64,000 bases of DNA from Planctomycetia bacterium (GCA_016191115.1 JACPPG010000044.1:1-64000), one strand, 5' to 3'. Positions 16,143-25,410 are shown, numbered from the stretch's first letter. Notes: generated by a model not told the origin, from the sequence alone. Numbers and translations are program-made.

Positions 16143-16535
16143 TCAGGCGTTCATGGCCACCTTGGATTCGACGAACCGCACCATGTCCTGCACGGTCAGC
16201 ATGTTGCCGAAATCCTTGACGACCGGGTTTTTGGAAAAGGCATCGAGATTCGCGAAGGGCATGCGCTTCTTGAGCTCCGCCAGGCCCTCGGGCGTCAACT
16301 TGCCCTGCTGCACGTACTGGGCGCTGGTGAGAATGTCCTCGGGGAACAGCTCGCCGCGCGGGATCTTGATGTCGAAGGCCTTCTCCAAGCGGAACACGAT
16401 GTCGAGAAAATCGATCGACTCGGCGCCCAGGTCGCCCACCAGCGTGGCCTCGGGCGTGACCTCCTCTTCGTCGACCCCCAGCGCGTCCACGAGCGCCGAG
16501 CGAATCTTGTTGAACAGCTCTTCATTCGTTGGCAT
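16143..16535 (-). CDS. Acyl carrier protein with an internal insertion
   Basis: 130 residues from ATG 16535 (MPTNEELFNKIRSALVDAL), with GGGAG about 10 nt upstream. The phosphopantetheine serine is in LGAESIDFLD (about residue 40). Helix III is followed by an insertion of about 40 residues (YVQQGKLTPEGLAELKKRM, then PFANLDAFSKNP) before the last helix LTVQDMVRFVESKV. Ordinary ACPs have about 80 residues. I recall such a 'LT..GLAELK.RMPFA' insertion in ACPs of dedicated planctomycete and deltaproteobacterial clusters. This suggests a special acyl chain and not housekeeping synthesis. Confidence 0.85.
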   Translation of the reverse strand: MPTNEELFNKIRSALVDALGVDEEEVTPEATLVGDLGAESIDFLDIVFRLEKAFDIKIPRGELFPEDILTSAQYVQQGKLTPEGLAELKKRMPFANLDAFSKNPVVKDFGNMLTVQDMVRFVESKVAMNA

Positions 16536-16812
16536 TGTCGGTGCACTCCCACGTGGTTGCTGCGATCCGAGGGGCGAACGCTTTCGCCACCTGCCGACCG
16601 CATGGTTGTGTGAAATTGTCTCTCGACCGAGTTTGCCCCGCGAGGATCCATCGATCGCCTGGCAGGCGGCGTTTGGCGTGACGCTGCCGGACAAGCCGGC
16701 CGCGGCACGAGCGCACCGTCGAACCCAAGCCGTCGCCATCGCTGCGCGGCGCTTCGGACGTTCCCAAGCGATTCCACCGTTCGCCCCGCTGAACCGTCGA
16801 GCCCTTTGGGCG

Positions 16813-17562
16813 TCAAAAGCCCAGGCTCAATCCACCGTCGACGCGCAACACCTGGCCCGTCAGGTAGCTGGCGTCGTCGCTGGCCAGAAAAGCCACCGCC
16901 GCGGCGATCTCTTCCGGTTGACCCACTCGCTTCAGAGGGATGATTTCTTTCAAGCGGTCTCCGGCCAGGCCGCGGACCACTTCGCTCATGTCGGTTTCGA
17001 TCAGGCCGGGCGCGACGGCGTTGACCCGCACGTTGCGGCCGGCCAGCTCCTTCGCCAGGCAGCGCGTCAGCCCGTCGATGCCTCCCTTGCTGGCGGCGTA
17101 ATTCACCTGCCCGCGCGAGCCGAACTCCGACGCCACGCTCGAAATATTGATCATGCTGCCCTTGCGGCGGCTCATCATGGGCCTCGTCGCGGCATGGCAG
17201 TAGTTGTAGGTTCCGTTCAAGTTCGTATCGATCACCATGCGCCACTTGTCGGCTTCCATCGTGGCAAACAGGCCGTCGCGGATCACGCCGGCTGAGTTCA
17301 CCAGGATATCGAGTTGCTGCCACTCGTCGACCAATTGGCCGACGATCTCGCCGGCCCGCTCGGCGTCCTTGACGTCGGCCTGTATGGCCCGCGCGTCGCG
17401 CCCCTGTCCTTTGAGCTCCTCGACGAGTTTGTTAGCGGAGTCTTGGTTCGATTGATACACGAATGCGACCTTCGCCCCCTCGGCCACGAGAGCCCTGACG
17501 CAGGCGCGGCCGATGCCGCGGCTGCCGCCGGTGACCAGGGCTGTTCGGTTGGCGAGTCGCAT
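16813..17562 (-). CDS. fabG: 3-oxoacyl-ACP reductase (FabG-like SDR)
   Basis: 249 residues, the usual FabG length. Nucleotide-binding motif TGGSRGIGRA (about residues 11-20), NSAGVIRDG, catalytic SSVAS serine and YAASKGG tyrosine/lysine, and the FabG-type tail DASYLTGQVLRVDGGLSLG. It reduces 3-oxoacyl-ACP with NADPH. It lies between the second-encoded dehydratase gene and the ACP gene of the cluster. Gaps of 186 and 277 nt separate it from neighbours, which is wide for an operon. Confidence 0.9.
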   Translation of the reverse strand: MRLANRTALVTGGSRGIGRACVRALVAEGAKVAFVYQSNQDSANKLVEELKGQGRDARAIQADVKDAERAGEIVGQLVDEWQQLDILVNSAGVIRDGLFATMEADKWRMVIDTNLNGTYNYCHAATRPMMSRRKGSMINISSVASEFGSRGQVNYAASKGGIDGLTRCLAKELAGRNVRVNAVAPGLIETDMSEVVRGLAGDRLKEIIPLKRVGQPEEIAAAVAFLASDDASYLTGQVLRVDGGLSLGF

Positions 17563-17616
17563 GGCGTAGAGGGTTCGGGTGGCGTGTCGGCGGTTGCGGG
17601 ACTGTTGCGACTAGCA

Positions 17617-17748
<132 letters not shown>

Positions 17749-17757
<9 letters not shown>

Positions 17758-18249
17758 ATTTGCCCTCGCCGCCGACGTCTCCGGTTGGTACAGCAAGGAG
17801 AACAATTCTCGCATCTTCAGTTTCACGACGTCGTCGGCAATCCGCCGGTCGGGGCGCCGGTCGCCTTGGTTGTATCGCTCGAGCACCAGGCGGGCCGAGA
17901 CGGTCGGGCTTCCCTCCACGCTCCCCACCGCCTTCAGCTTTGTCAGTCGCTCGTCCTGCTCGGAAATCTCGGCCGTCACGGTCAACGTCTGGCCCGGCTG
18001 CACGAAATTCGCGTATTTCACATTGCGGGCTTCTTTCAGCACCACCGTGCTGTGGGCGAAATCCTCGCTGGCGCGGATCAGCCACGCGCTGGCTTGCGTC
18101 ATGGCCTCGAGCATCAGCACGCCGGGCATGACCGGAAATCCGGGGAAGTGATCGGCCAGGTACTCCTCGGCCATGGAAAGGTTCTTGATGGCCGTGATCT
18201 TCTCGCCGGGCACGAGCTCGACAATCCGGTCGATGAGCGTAAATCGCAT
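17749..18249 (-). CDS. FabZ-like 3-hydroxyacyl-ACP dehydratase
   Basis: 166 residues from ATG 18249 (MRFTLIDRIVELVPGEKI). Motif ADHFPGFPVMPGVLMLEAMTQ shows the FabZ His and Glu in the standard context. It should dehydrate 3-hydroxyacyl-ACP. It is the first gene of the cluster and is preceded by a promoter at 18318-18346. The last codons overlap the right arm of the GAATGAT array, so the array has shaped its C-terminus (SAARANAE). Confidence 0.85.
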
Positions 18250-18317
18250 GCTGCACACTCTGGCGCGCGCCGTCTCCGCACAATCGCACGGTGGGAAGCC
18301 ACGTTTTTGGGGTCCGT

Positions 18318-18346
18318 AGTATAAATCGGCAACACGGCGGCAACAA
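18318..18346 (-). promoter_or_regulatory. Sigma-70-type promoter of the fatty-acid cluster
   Basis: On the minus strand TTGTTG (18346-18341), 17 nt, then TATACT (18323-18318), about 70 nt before the ATG at 18249. Both boxes and the spacing fit. Confidence 0.55.
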
Positions 18347-18679
18347 CCGCGAAACGCGGTGCGTTGACGCCGAGAAAACCTTTTGTCGCCAAGCACTTAG
18401 GCCATTGATCGCTGAGCGGCGCGTTTGGCCGCGCGACGATTGAACCGCGAGCCGGCCCACTTCGACGAGCGGGGGATCACCGGTTCATTGCCTTCCACAG
18501 CGTAGTGCCGTGCGGGGTTGTTACGAGCCACGGCTTTCCCGAGGCGGCGCTGCTGGTTCGATCCGCACAGCCCGCTCGACGGCTGCCGAAGTGGCAGCCG
18601 CTTGGGACAGCGCATTCGCTCCGAAGGAAGTGCCGCAAGTTTTGGCCGCTCAATCAGTAGCGCTAAGCGCCGCGCCAAG

Positions 18680-18695
18680 TGGCACGGACTTTGCC
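18680..18695 (+). promoter_or_regulatory. Sigma-54-like promoter before the HSP20 genes
   Basis: TGGCACG, four bases, TTGCC. This matches the -24/-12 consensus TGGCACG-N4-TTGCW closely, with exact spacing. Transcription would start near 18706, leaving a leader of about 90 nt before the first HSP20 ATG. No enhancer-binding regulator is encoded in the window. Confidence 0.5.
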
Positions 18696-18794
18696 CCTGG
18701 AAAAGGCAGCAAGTCCACAATCTGCCGGTGGCCCCTATCGCGAGGCTATCCGTCGCGCCACCGTTTTCCAGCTCTTTTACAGAGGAGGTCGACC

Positions 18795-19244
18795 ATGACC
18801 GCTTGGCGAACCAATGGGCTTCCATCCGTGAATCAATTGCGCACCGAAATGGACCGTTTAGTGGGGGATTTTTTTGGCGGTGTTTCGACGGCGATGCCGC
18901 GCACGTTCGCGTCGATACGCGCGTTTCCTGCCGTCAACGTGTGGGAGAAAGGGAACGAGCTTTTTGCCGAGGCGGAGCTCGCCGGCCTGAAGACCGAGGA
19001 CGTCGACATCTCGGTCACAGGGAATGAATTGACGATCCGCGGGCGTCGCCCCGAGGCCGCGGCGGACGAGGCCTTGTTCCATCGGCGCGAGCGCGGCGCC
19101 GGCGAGTTTTCGCGGACGTTGCGGCTCCCTTACGAGGTCGACGGCCAGCACGTCGAGGCAACGCTGCGCGACGGCGTCCTGTCGATCAGGCTGCCCAAGG
19201 CAGCCTCAGCCCGGCCGCGCAAGATCCACGTCGCCGCGAAGTGA
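18795..19244 (+). CDS. HSP20 family small heat-shock protein (copy 1)
   Basis: 149 residues from ATG 18795, with GAGGAGG 6 nt upstream. Alpha-crystallin domain from about residue 45: FPAVNVWEKGNELFAEAELAG, then DVDISVTGNELTIRG, GEFSRTLRLPYEVD and DGVLSIRLPKA. The C-terminal KIHV provides the I-x-I/V anchor. It binds unfolding proteins without ATP. It is first of three tandem HSP20 genes with short gaps (50 and 91 nt), so one stress operon is likely. Confidence 0.9.
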   Translation: MTAWRTNGLPSVNQLRTEMDRLVGDFFGGVSTAMPRTFASIRAFPAVNVWEKGNELFAEAELAGLKTEDVDISVTGNELTIRGRRPEAAADEALFHRRERGAGEFSRTLRLPYEVDGQHVEATLRDGVLSIRLPKAASARPRKIHVAAK

Positions 19245-19294
19245 ACGCGGCGCGTGATCTCGAACAACCAGCCGAACATACGAAGGAGGTTCTC

Positions 19295-19684
19295 ATGACC
19301 GAAGCAACGCTACAGAAAGAAGCCCACGGCGACGTCGAAACGACGCGTACCGGCCAGGTGTACCGGCCCAACGTCGACATCCTGGAACGGCCGGACGAGT
19401 TGCTGCTCGCGGCCGACATGCCCGGCACCCGCGGCGAGGCGATCGACATCCATTTCGAGGATGGCGAGTTGACGATCCGTGGGCCAGTCGCCGCGCGGCA
19501 GCCGGCCGACACGAACTACCTGCTCTCGGAGTACGGAGTGGGTGATTTTTATCGCACTTTCCGGGTCAGCGAGCAGATCGACGCCAGCCGCATCGCGGCC
19601 GAATACGCCGACGGCGTGCTAACGCTGCACCTGCCGAAGGTCGAGGCGGCCAAACCGCGGAAGATCACCGTCCACAGCAAATGA
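19295..19684 (+). CDS. HSP20 family small heat-shock protein (copy 2)
   Basis: 129 residues from ATG 19295, with AAGGAGG 6-7 nt upstream. Crystallin domain: YRPNVDILERPDELLLAADMP, DIHFEDGELTIRG, DFYRTFRVSEQID, ADGVLTLHLPKVEAAK, tail KITV. It is shorter at the N-terminus than its neighbours, so its oligomer form may differ. It is the middle gene of the trio. Confidence 0.9.
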   Translation: MTEATLQKEAHGDVETTRTGQVYRPNVDILERPDELLLAADMPGTRGEAIDIHFEDGELTIRGPVAARQPADTNYLLSEYGVGDFYRTFRVSEQIDASRIAAEYADGVLTLHLPKVEAAKPRKITVHSK

Positions 19685-19775
19685 GCGAGCGCGGGACGCG
19701 GCGGGCGGCAAACCTTGCCGCGCGTCCGCGCTTCGCCGCTCAAATGGCAAAGAAGTGAGGAAAGGAGAGTGTGCT

Positions 19776-20258
19776 ATGTCGTTAATACCTTGGAAAGGAA
19801 AGCATCATGGGAATGGCGGCCGCGCCTTGGCCCCGTTTGACGCCTTCCGTCATGAGATGGATCGACTGTTCGATTCCTTTTTCCACGACCCGTTCGCCGT
19901 GATGGAATCGTCCTTCGGTCAGATGGGAGGGTGGACCCCCACCTTGGACGTGAGCGAGACCGAGAAGGAGATCACGGTGCGAGCCGAAATCCCCGGCGTC
20001 AAGCCCGAGGACCTGGAGGTGACCGTGACCGGCGACACGTTGGTCGTGGCCGGCGAAAAGAAGGAGTCGAGCGAGACGAAGGAAAAAGGCTACTGGCATT
20101 CGGAAAGCCGCTTCGGCTCGTTTCGCCGGCAAGTGCGTCTCCCGGCCGAAGTCGATTCGGAGGCCGTGGACGCCGACTACGCGAACGGCGTGTTGACGAT
20201 TCGCTTGAAGAAGGTCGAAACGGCGCAGGCCAAGAGGATCACGGTCAAGGCGACGTGA
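19776..20258 (+). CDS. HSP20 family small heat-shock protein (copy 3)
   Basis: 160 residues from ATG 19776, with AAAGGAG upstream. Its N-terminus (SLIPWKGKHHGNG, then FDAFRHEMDRLFDSFFHDPF) is the Hsp18/IbpA-like type. The crystallin domain shows TLDVSETEKEITVRAEIPG, VTVTGDTLVVAGEKK, FGSFRRQVRLPAEVD and ANGVLTIRLKKVE, with KRITV at the end. It is the most canonical of the three. The array of three divergent paralogues suggests mixed oligomers. Confidence 0.92.
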   Translation: MSLIPWKGKHHGNGGRALAPFDAFRHEMDRLFDSFFHDPFAVMESSFGQMGGWTPTLDVSETEKEITVRAEIPGVKPEDLEVTVTGDTLVVAGEKKESSETKEKGYWHSESRFGSFRRQVRLPAEVDSEAVDADYANGVLTIRLKKVETAQAKRITVKAT

Positions 20259-20390
20259 ATCAGTCGACAGTGGCCGGTGGACAGTGAAGCAGGCGGGCTG
20301 CTCTTTTGTCGAGTGCCGATCGCCGGCCGCGGGAGAAGCGCCGTCCGCTGTTCACTGGCCACTCGCATCCGGGAGTGATACGATTTCGGC

Positions 20391-22151
20391 ATGCGCAAGG
20401 GAATCGCCGTCTCGCCCGGTGTCGTCGTCGGCAAGGCCTATTGCATCCACGACATCTTCGTCAATCCGAAGACTCGTCGCCTGGCGGAAGACAGCATTTT
20501 CGCCGAGCTCCGCCGGTACGAGATAGCGCGCGAACGCACCGCGGCCGATCTGCACGCCCTGCACCAGAAGGTGGCCAGCCAGGTGGGCGCGGAGCAAGCG
20601 GCCGTCTTCCACGCCCACGAGACGATCCTGCACGACCCGGCGTTCACGGCCAAAGTGCGCGCCCGGATCGTCGACCATCACGAAGCCGCGCCGGCGGCCC
20701 TCGAGCACGTGCTGGCAGAGTACACCGCGCTATTCACGCGGATGGAGGACGAGTACCTCCGCGAGCGGTTGGTCGACGTCCGCGACGTGATCATCCGGCT
20801 GTCGGGGCACCTCTCGCCCGTCCTGTCGCAGGACCCGGAGACGATTAGCGGGCCGATCGTGCTCGTGGCCAGCGAGCTACTGCCGTCGCAAGTGGTGGCA
20901 TTGGGCCAGCGCGAAGTGGCCGGCATTGTGACGCAGTCCGGGGGACAGACCAGCCACGCGGCAATTCTCGCCCGCAGCCGCGGCATCCCGGCCGTGAGCG
21001 GCGTGCCGGGCATCCTGCGGACCGTCAAGAATGGCGACACGGTAGTGGTCGACGGCAGCTCGGGGCACGTGATCGTCAACCCGGACTCCGAGACGGAGAG
21101 CGCCTACCGCAAGCTGCAGCGCGAGTTCGTCCACTTGAAGGACGTGCTGGCGGAGAACCGCGACCTCCCCGCTGTCACGGCGGATGGAGTGCCGATCGAG
21201 CTGTTGGCGAACATCAACAACGTCGAGGACGCCCGCGCGGCGGCGGCGATGGGCGCGGCCGGCATCGGGCTATTCCGCACCGAGTACCTGTTCCTCACGC
21301 ACTCAAGCGTGCCCGACGAAGAAGAGCAGTTGGCCGCCTATCGCGCCATCATCGAGGCCAGCCCCCACAATCGCGTGTGCATCCGCACGCTCGACCTGGG
21401 CGGCGACAAGACCATTCCCTACCTGGGGCACGACCGCGAGGCAAACCCGTTCATGGGCTGGCGCTCGATCCGTCTGTCGTTCGAGCATCCGCAATTCTTC
21501 ACCACGCAAATTCGCGCCATCGTCCGCTCCGCCCGCAATACCGACGGTTCGCAAGCCGACGTGCGGATCATGTTTCCCATGATCACCACGTTGGAGGAAA
21601 TCCGCCGCGTCCGGGCCATGGTGCACCGCGTCCGCCGCGCGCTATCCGCCGAACGCGAGGTAGTCGACAGCGTGCCGATCGGGCTGATGCTCGAAGTGCC
21701 CGCCGCTGCGGTGTCGATCGAGTCGCTGCTGGACGTCGTCGACTTCGTCTCGATCGGCTCGAACGATCTGGTGCAGTACCTGATGGCGGCGGATCGCGAC
21801 AATCCGAAGGTCAGCCATCTTTGCCAGCCCCTCAGCCCGCCGGTGCTGAAGGTGCTCGCCAGCGTGATCGCGGCGTGCCATCGGGCGAGAAAGCCGGTGA
21901 CGCTGTGCGGCGAGATGGCGGGGCATCCGCGGGCGTTCGTCCTGTTGATCGGCATGGGCCTGCGGAGCTTCAGCATGAGCCCCGCCTTCATCCCCTTGAT
22001 CAAGGACGTCGCGCGCCATCTGACGATTCCCGACGCCGAGGATGTCCTGGCCGGGGCGTTGCGGCTGAAGACCACCAGCGCCGTCAATCGCTTCATGGCC
22101 GACCAGATCTCGCGGCTGGCGCCGAATCTTCGTATCCTGGACTCGGCCTAG
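20391..22151 (+). CDS. ptsI: Phosphoenolpyruvate-protein phosphotransferase (enzyme I)
   Basis: 586 residues. The active histidine is in GGQTSHAAILARSRGIPAV (about residue 190). The PEP-binding barrel shows GIGLFRTEYLFL, RTLDLGGDKTIPYLG, IMFPMITTLEEI and CGEMAGHP. It transfers phosphate from PEP to HPr. No HPr, HPr kinase or enzyme II gene is seen in the window, so it may serve a regulatory PTS encoded elsewhere. It is separated from the HSP20 genes by short CACTG-type repeats and is followed by a strong palindrome at 22181-22213. Confidence 0.92.
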   Translation: MRKGIAVSPGVVVGKAYCIHDIFVNPKTRRLAEDSIFAELRRYEIARERTAADLHALHQKVASQVGAEQAAVFHAHETILHDPAFTAKVRARIVDHHEAAPAALEHVLAEYTALFTRMEDEYLRERLVDVRDVIIRLSGHLSPVLSQDPETISGPIVLVASELLPSQVVALGQREVAGIVTQSGGQTSHAAILARSRGIPAVSGVPGILRTVKNGDTVVVDGSSGHVIVNPDSETESAYRKLQREFVHLKDVLAENRDLPAVTADGVPIELLANINNVEDARAAAAMGAAGIGLFRTEYLFLTHSSVPDEEEQLAAYRAIIEASPHNRVCIRTLDLGGDKTIPYLGHDREANPFMGWRSIRLSFEHPQFFTTQIRAIVRSARNTDGSQADVRIMFPMITTLEEIRRVRAMVHRVRRALSAEREVVDSVPIGLMLEVPAAAVSIESLLDVVDFVSIGSNDLVQYLMAADRDNPKVSHLCQPLSPPVLKVLASVIAACHRARKPVTLCGEMAGHPRAFVLLIGMGLRSFSMSPAFIPLIKDVARHLTIPDAEDVLAGALRLKTTSAVNRFMADQISRLAPNLRILDSA

Positions 22152-22180
22152 CCGCGGCCGCGAGCCGCCGGACATTGCTT

Positions 22181-22213
22181 AGCGAGCCGCCGGGTTTATC
22201 CCGGCGGCTCGCT
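22181..22213. repeat. Perfect palindrome with GGGTTTATCCC centre
   Basis: Arms AGCGAGCCGCCGGG and CCCGGCGGCTCGCT are 14 bp and perfect, around TTTAT. It lies 30 nt after ptsI and could stop transcription without a U-tract. Relatives at 27661-27690 and 53431-53458 keep the GGGATAAACCC centre and GGCTCGCTGC end. Confidence 0.85.
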
Positions 22214-22250
22214 CGAACGGTCCCATGCGAGGGCGACCAAGGAACCCAAC

Positions 22251-24506
22251 ATGAGCAACCTTCGTTTTTCGGGATCTGTCCTTTCACACCTGGCGATCGC
22301 ACTACTGCTGGCGTGCCTCGTAAGCGGGTGCGCCAAGAACGGAACAGAGCCCGCCGACGATGCGGCGGAAGCGAAGGACACGATCGGAATCGATCCAGCC
22401 CGCGCCGACGACGGGCCGCTCGCCTACCCACACCCGCGCCAGATCGACCAGGTCGACGACTATCACGGGCGGAAGGTGGCCGATCCTTATCGCTGGCTGG
22501 AAGACACAGACAGCCCGGAAACCCGCGACTGGATCGCGGCCGAGAACGAGCTGACGTTTGCGTTTTTGAAGAAGATCCCCCAGCGCGAGCCGATCCGCAA
22601 GCGCCTCGAGCAACTGTGGAACTACGAAAAATACGGCATCCCCACGCGGCGCGGCGACCGGTACTTCTACAGCCGCAACGACGGTTTGCAGAACCAGAGC
22701 GTGATCTACGTGGCGGACTCCCTCGCCGCCGAGCCGCAGGTGCTGCTCGATCCCAATACGCTTTCCGAGGACGGCACGGTCGCGCTCTCCGGCTCGGCCA
22801 TCAGCGACGACGGCCGCTTCTTCGCCTACGGCCTGGCGACCGCCGGCTCCGACTGGCAGGAATGGCGCGTCCGCGACGTGGACAGCAAAACCGATCTCGA
22901 CGACGTGCTGCAATGGATCAAGTTCTCGACCGCCTCCTGGGCGCCCGACGCCGACGGCTTCTACTACAGCCGCTACGACGAGCCCGATGAGAAAGCGCGG
23001 CTCACCGGCGTCAATTACTTTCAGAAGCTCTTCTTCCACCGGCTGGGCACGCCGCAATCGGAGGACAAGCTGATCTACGAGCGGGCGGACGAAAAGGAAT
23101 GGGGCTTCGACGGCCGCGTGTCGGACGACGGCCACTACCTGGTGATCCGCGTGTGGCGCGGGACCGAGCGGAAGAACCAGCTCTTCTATCTCGACCTGAC
23201 TAAGCCCGACGCGCAAGTCGTGCCGTGGATCGCCGGCTTCGACGCGCAGTATGACTTTTTGGGCAACGACGGCAGCACGTTCTGGCTGCGGACCGATCTC
23301 GACGCGCCGCGGCACCGCGTCATCACGGCCAACGTCGATGAGCCGGATCGCGAGCATTGGAAAGAGGTCCTGCCCGAGGCCACCGACGTGCTGCAATCGG
23401 CCACGCTCGTGGGCGGGCGGCTGGTGGCGCTCTATCTCGCGGACGCCCACAGCCAGGTAAAGCTCTTCGACTACGAAGGCCAGCCGCAGGGCGAGATCGC
23501 GCTAGCCGAGATGGGCACGGTCGCGCTGGGCGATGCGCGGCAGGAAGACGAGGACCTGTTCTACTCGTTCACCAGCTTCCTCGCGGCGCCGACCATCTAC
23601 CGCTACGACGTGCGCCAGGGCACGAGCACCGTCTTCCGCCAGCCGAAAGTCGATTTCGGGGCCGACGACTACACGACCGAGCAGGTCTTCTACCCGAGCA
23701 AGGATGGCACGAAGGTTCCGATGTTCATCACCCGCCGCAAGGACGTTCCGCTCGACGGCACGGCGCCGGCGCACCTGTTCGGCTACGGCGGATTCGATAT
23801 CTCGATGACGCCCGCCTTTTCGCCCGGCCGACTCGTGTGGCTGGAAATGGGGGGCGTGTTTGCGCTCGCGAACCTGCGCGGCGGCGGCGAATACGGCCGC
23901 GAGTGGCACGAGGCGGGCATGAAAGCGCGGAAGCAAAACGTGTTTGATGACTTTATCGCCGCCGGCCAGTGGCTGGTCGATCATCGCTACACGCGCGCGG
24001 AGAAGCTGGCCATTAGCGGCCGCTCGAACGGTGGGCTGTTGGTCGGCGCGGCGCTCACCCAGCGGCCCGACTTGTTCGGCGCGGCCTTGCCGGGCGTGGG
24101 CGTGATGGACATGCTCCGCTTCCACCGCTTCACGATCGGCTGGGCCTGGGTGTCGGAATACGGCTCGGCCGACGATCCCGATCAGTTCGACACGCTCGCG
24201 GCCTATTCGCCGCTGCACAACATCAAGCCGGGCACGAAGTACCCGGCCACGCTCATCACCACGGCCGATCACGACGATCGCGTGGTGCCGGGGCACAGCT
24301 TCAAGTTTGCCGCCACGCTGCAGGGGGCGCAGGCCGGCCCGGCGCCCATCCTGATCCGCATCGAAACGAGCGCCGGCCACGGCGCCGGCACGCCCACGGC
24401 GAAACTGATCGAGGAAGCGGCCGACGGCTACGCGTTTCTGGCGAAAACGCTTGCGATCGACGTGCCGGCTGGGTTGGAACCGAAACCAGCCGCGGTTGAA
24501 CACTGA
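22251..24506 (+). CDS. Prolyl oligopeptidase family serine peptidase (S9A), lipoprotein
   Basis: 751 residues from ATG 22251, with AAGGAAC upstream. A lipoprotein signal ends LLACLVSGCAKN. The propeller region begins DDYHGRKVADPYRWLED, the family signature start. The catalytic domain carries Ser in ISGRSNGGLL, Asp in TADHDDRVVPGHS and His in ETSAGHGAG. It cleaves short peptides after proline, here at the envelope. The stop is followed, in the same frame, by a short antitoxin-like remnant. Confidence 0.92.
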   Translation: MSNLRFSGSVLSHLAIALLLACLVSGCAKNGTEPADDAAEAKDTIGIDPARADDGPLAYPHPRQIDQVDDYHGRKVADPYRWLEDTDSPETRDWIAAENELTFAFLKKIPQREPIRKRLEQLWNYEKYGIPTRRGDRYFYSRNDGLQNQSVIYVADSLAAEPQVLLDPNTLSEDGTVALSGSAISDDGRFFAYGLATAGSDWQEWRVRDVDSKTDLDDVLQWIKFSTASWAPDADGFYYSRYDEPDEKARLTGVNYFQKLFFHRLGTPQSEDKLIYERADEKEWGFDGRVSDDGHYLVIRVWRGTERKNQLFYLDLTKPDAQVVPWIAGFDAQYDFLGNDGSTFWLRTDLDAPRHRVITANVDEPDREHWKEVLPEATDVLQSATLVGGRLVALYLADAHSQVKLFDYEGQPQGEIALAEMGTVALGDARQEDEDLFYSFTSFLAAPTIYRYDVRQGTSTVFRQPKVDFGADDYTTEQVFYPSKDGTKVPMFITRRKDVPLDGTAPAHLFGYGGFDISMTPAFSPGRLVWLEMGGVFALANLRGGGEYGREWHEAGMKARKQNVFDDFIAAGQWLVDHRYTRAEKLAISGRSNGGLLVGAALTQRPDLFGAALPGVGVMDMLRFHRFTIGWAWVSEYGSADDPDQFDTLAAYSPLHNIKPGTKYPATLITTADHDDRVVPGHSFKFAATLQGAQAGPAPILIRIETSAGHGAGTPTAKLIEEAADGYAFLAKTLAIDVPAGLEPKPAAVEH

Positions 24507-24509
24507 TGG

Positions 24510-24677
24510 ATGGATTTGGCCGAGTTGACCGTAGATTCAAGGATTTGGGCAATGGCACGAAAGCGAAGACGCGCTGAGGATCTCGCAACACTCAAGCCGC
24601 ATGGCGTGACGACGCTCTCCGATCGCGATCGCGACATATTTCTCGCGCTCGTCACCGTTCGGCGCTCTGACCACTGA
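24510..24677 (+). pseudogene. Truncated antitoxin-like remnant (TacA/DUF1778-like tail motif)
   Basis: From ATG 24552 (or 24510 in the same frame) the plus strand reads MARKRRRAEDLATLKPHG, VTTLSDRDRDIFLALVT and ends RRSDH. 'LS(D/E)RDRD-FLALL' is, as I recall, typical of the C-terminal part of DUF1778-like antitoxins, which normally continue with a PNEALR segment. Here the frame runs into a CACTGAC array and stops. No toxin gene is adjacent. It could also be a chance frame, but the motif match is specific. Confidence 0.35.
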
Positions 24678-24702
24678 CCACTGTCCACTGACCACTGCTA
24701 TC
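24667..24702. repeat. CTGACCA heptamer array
   Basis: CTGACCA CTGACCA CTGTCCA CTGACCA CTG: four 7-nt units, directly downstream of the antitoxin remnant and against the 3' end of the VIT1-type gene. Confidence 0.9.
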
Positions 24703-25393
24703 CAATCGCCCGCGCGATCGCGAATGCCGCCGCTGCAGCCAGGCCGCCGGTGAGGACGGTTTGCAGGCCGCCGCGCAGCGGGCGGATGCCGGTCAGGCGG
24801 GCTTTCACGAAACCGAAGATGGCTAGCGCGGCCAGCGTCAGGCAGATCGAGCCCGCCAGTGCCCCGCGCATCGATCCGATCGCGATATACGGCGCGAGCG
24901 GGATCAAGCCGCCCACGATGTAGCTCACCGCGATCGTCAGCGCACTGGTGCGGGCGCGGCTCGCGTCGGGCTCTTCCAGACACAGCTCGTAGCGCATCAT
25001 GAAGTCGACCCACCGCTTTTGGTCCGAGCTGATCGCGGCCACGACCGGCTGCAACTGGTCTTCGGTCAGCCCATAGCCGCGAAAGATGTCGGCCACTTCC
25101 TCGGCCTCGACGGCCGGCACGGTCTCCGTCTCGCGGACCTCGCGGGCGCGTTCCGACTGATAGTGCTCGGCGTCGGTCCGCGCGGCCAGATAACCCCCCA
25201 GCCCCATCGCGATCGACCCGGCGGCGATCTCCGCCAGCCCGGCCGTGACCACGATCGCGTTCGAATCGACGGCGCCCGACAGGCCGGCCGCCAGCGCAAA
25301 GGGCACGGTCAGCCCATCGGACATGCCGATCACGATATCGCGAACGCTGGCGGTGGCGGTGAAATGACGCTCGACGTGCGGGACAGTGGGCAT
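24698..25393 (-). CDS. VIT1/CCC1-type transporter
   Basis: 231 residues from ATG 25393 (MPTVPHVERHF). The family signature is clear: DIVIGMSDGLTVPFALAAGLSG (helix 1), then AGLAEIAAGSIAMGLGGYLAA (helix 2) and a cytosolic charged linker (AEHYQSERAREVRETE). The C-terminal helices are ALTIAVSYIVGGLIPLAPY, LAALAIFGFVKARLTG and LTGGLAAAAAFAIA. Members move Fe2+ or Mn2+ out of the cytosol. There is no metal-responsive site that I can identify. A CACTGAC array abuts its stop. Confidence 0.88.
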   Translation of the reverse strand: MPTVPHVERHFTATASVRDIVIGMSDGLTVPFALAAGLSGAVDSNAIVVTAGLAEIAAGSIAMGLGGYLAARTDAEHYQSERAREVRETETVPAVEAEEVADIFRGYGLTEDQLQPVVAAISSDQKRWVDFMMRYELCLEEPDASRARTSALTIAVSYIVGGLIPLAPYIAIGSMRGALAGSICLTLAALAIFGFVKARLTGIRPLRGGLQTVLTGGLAAAAAFAIARAIG

Positions 25394-25410
25394 GATGACC
25401 TCGGAAGAAA

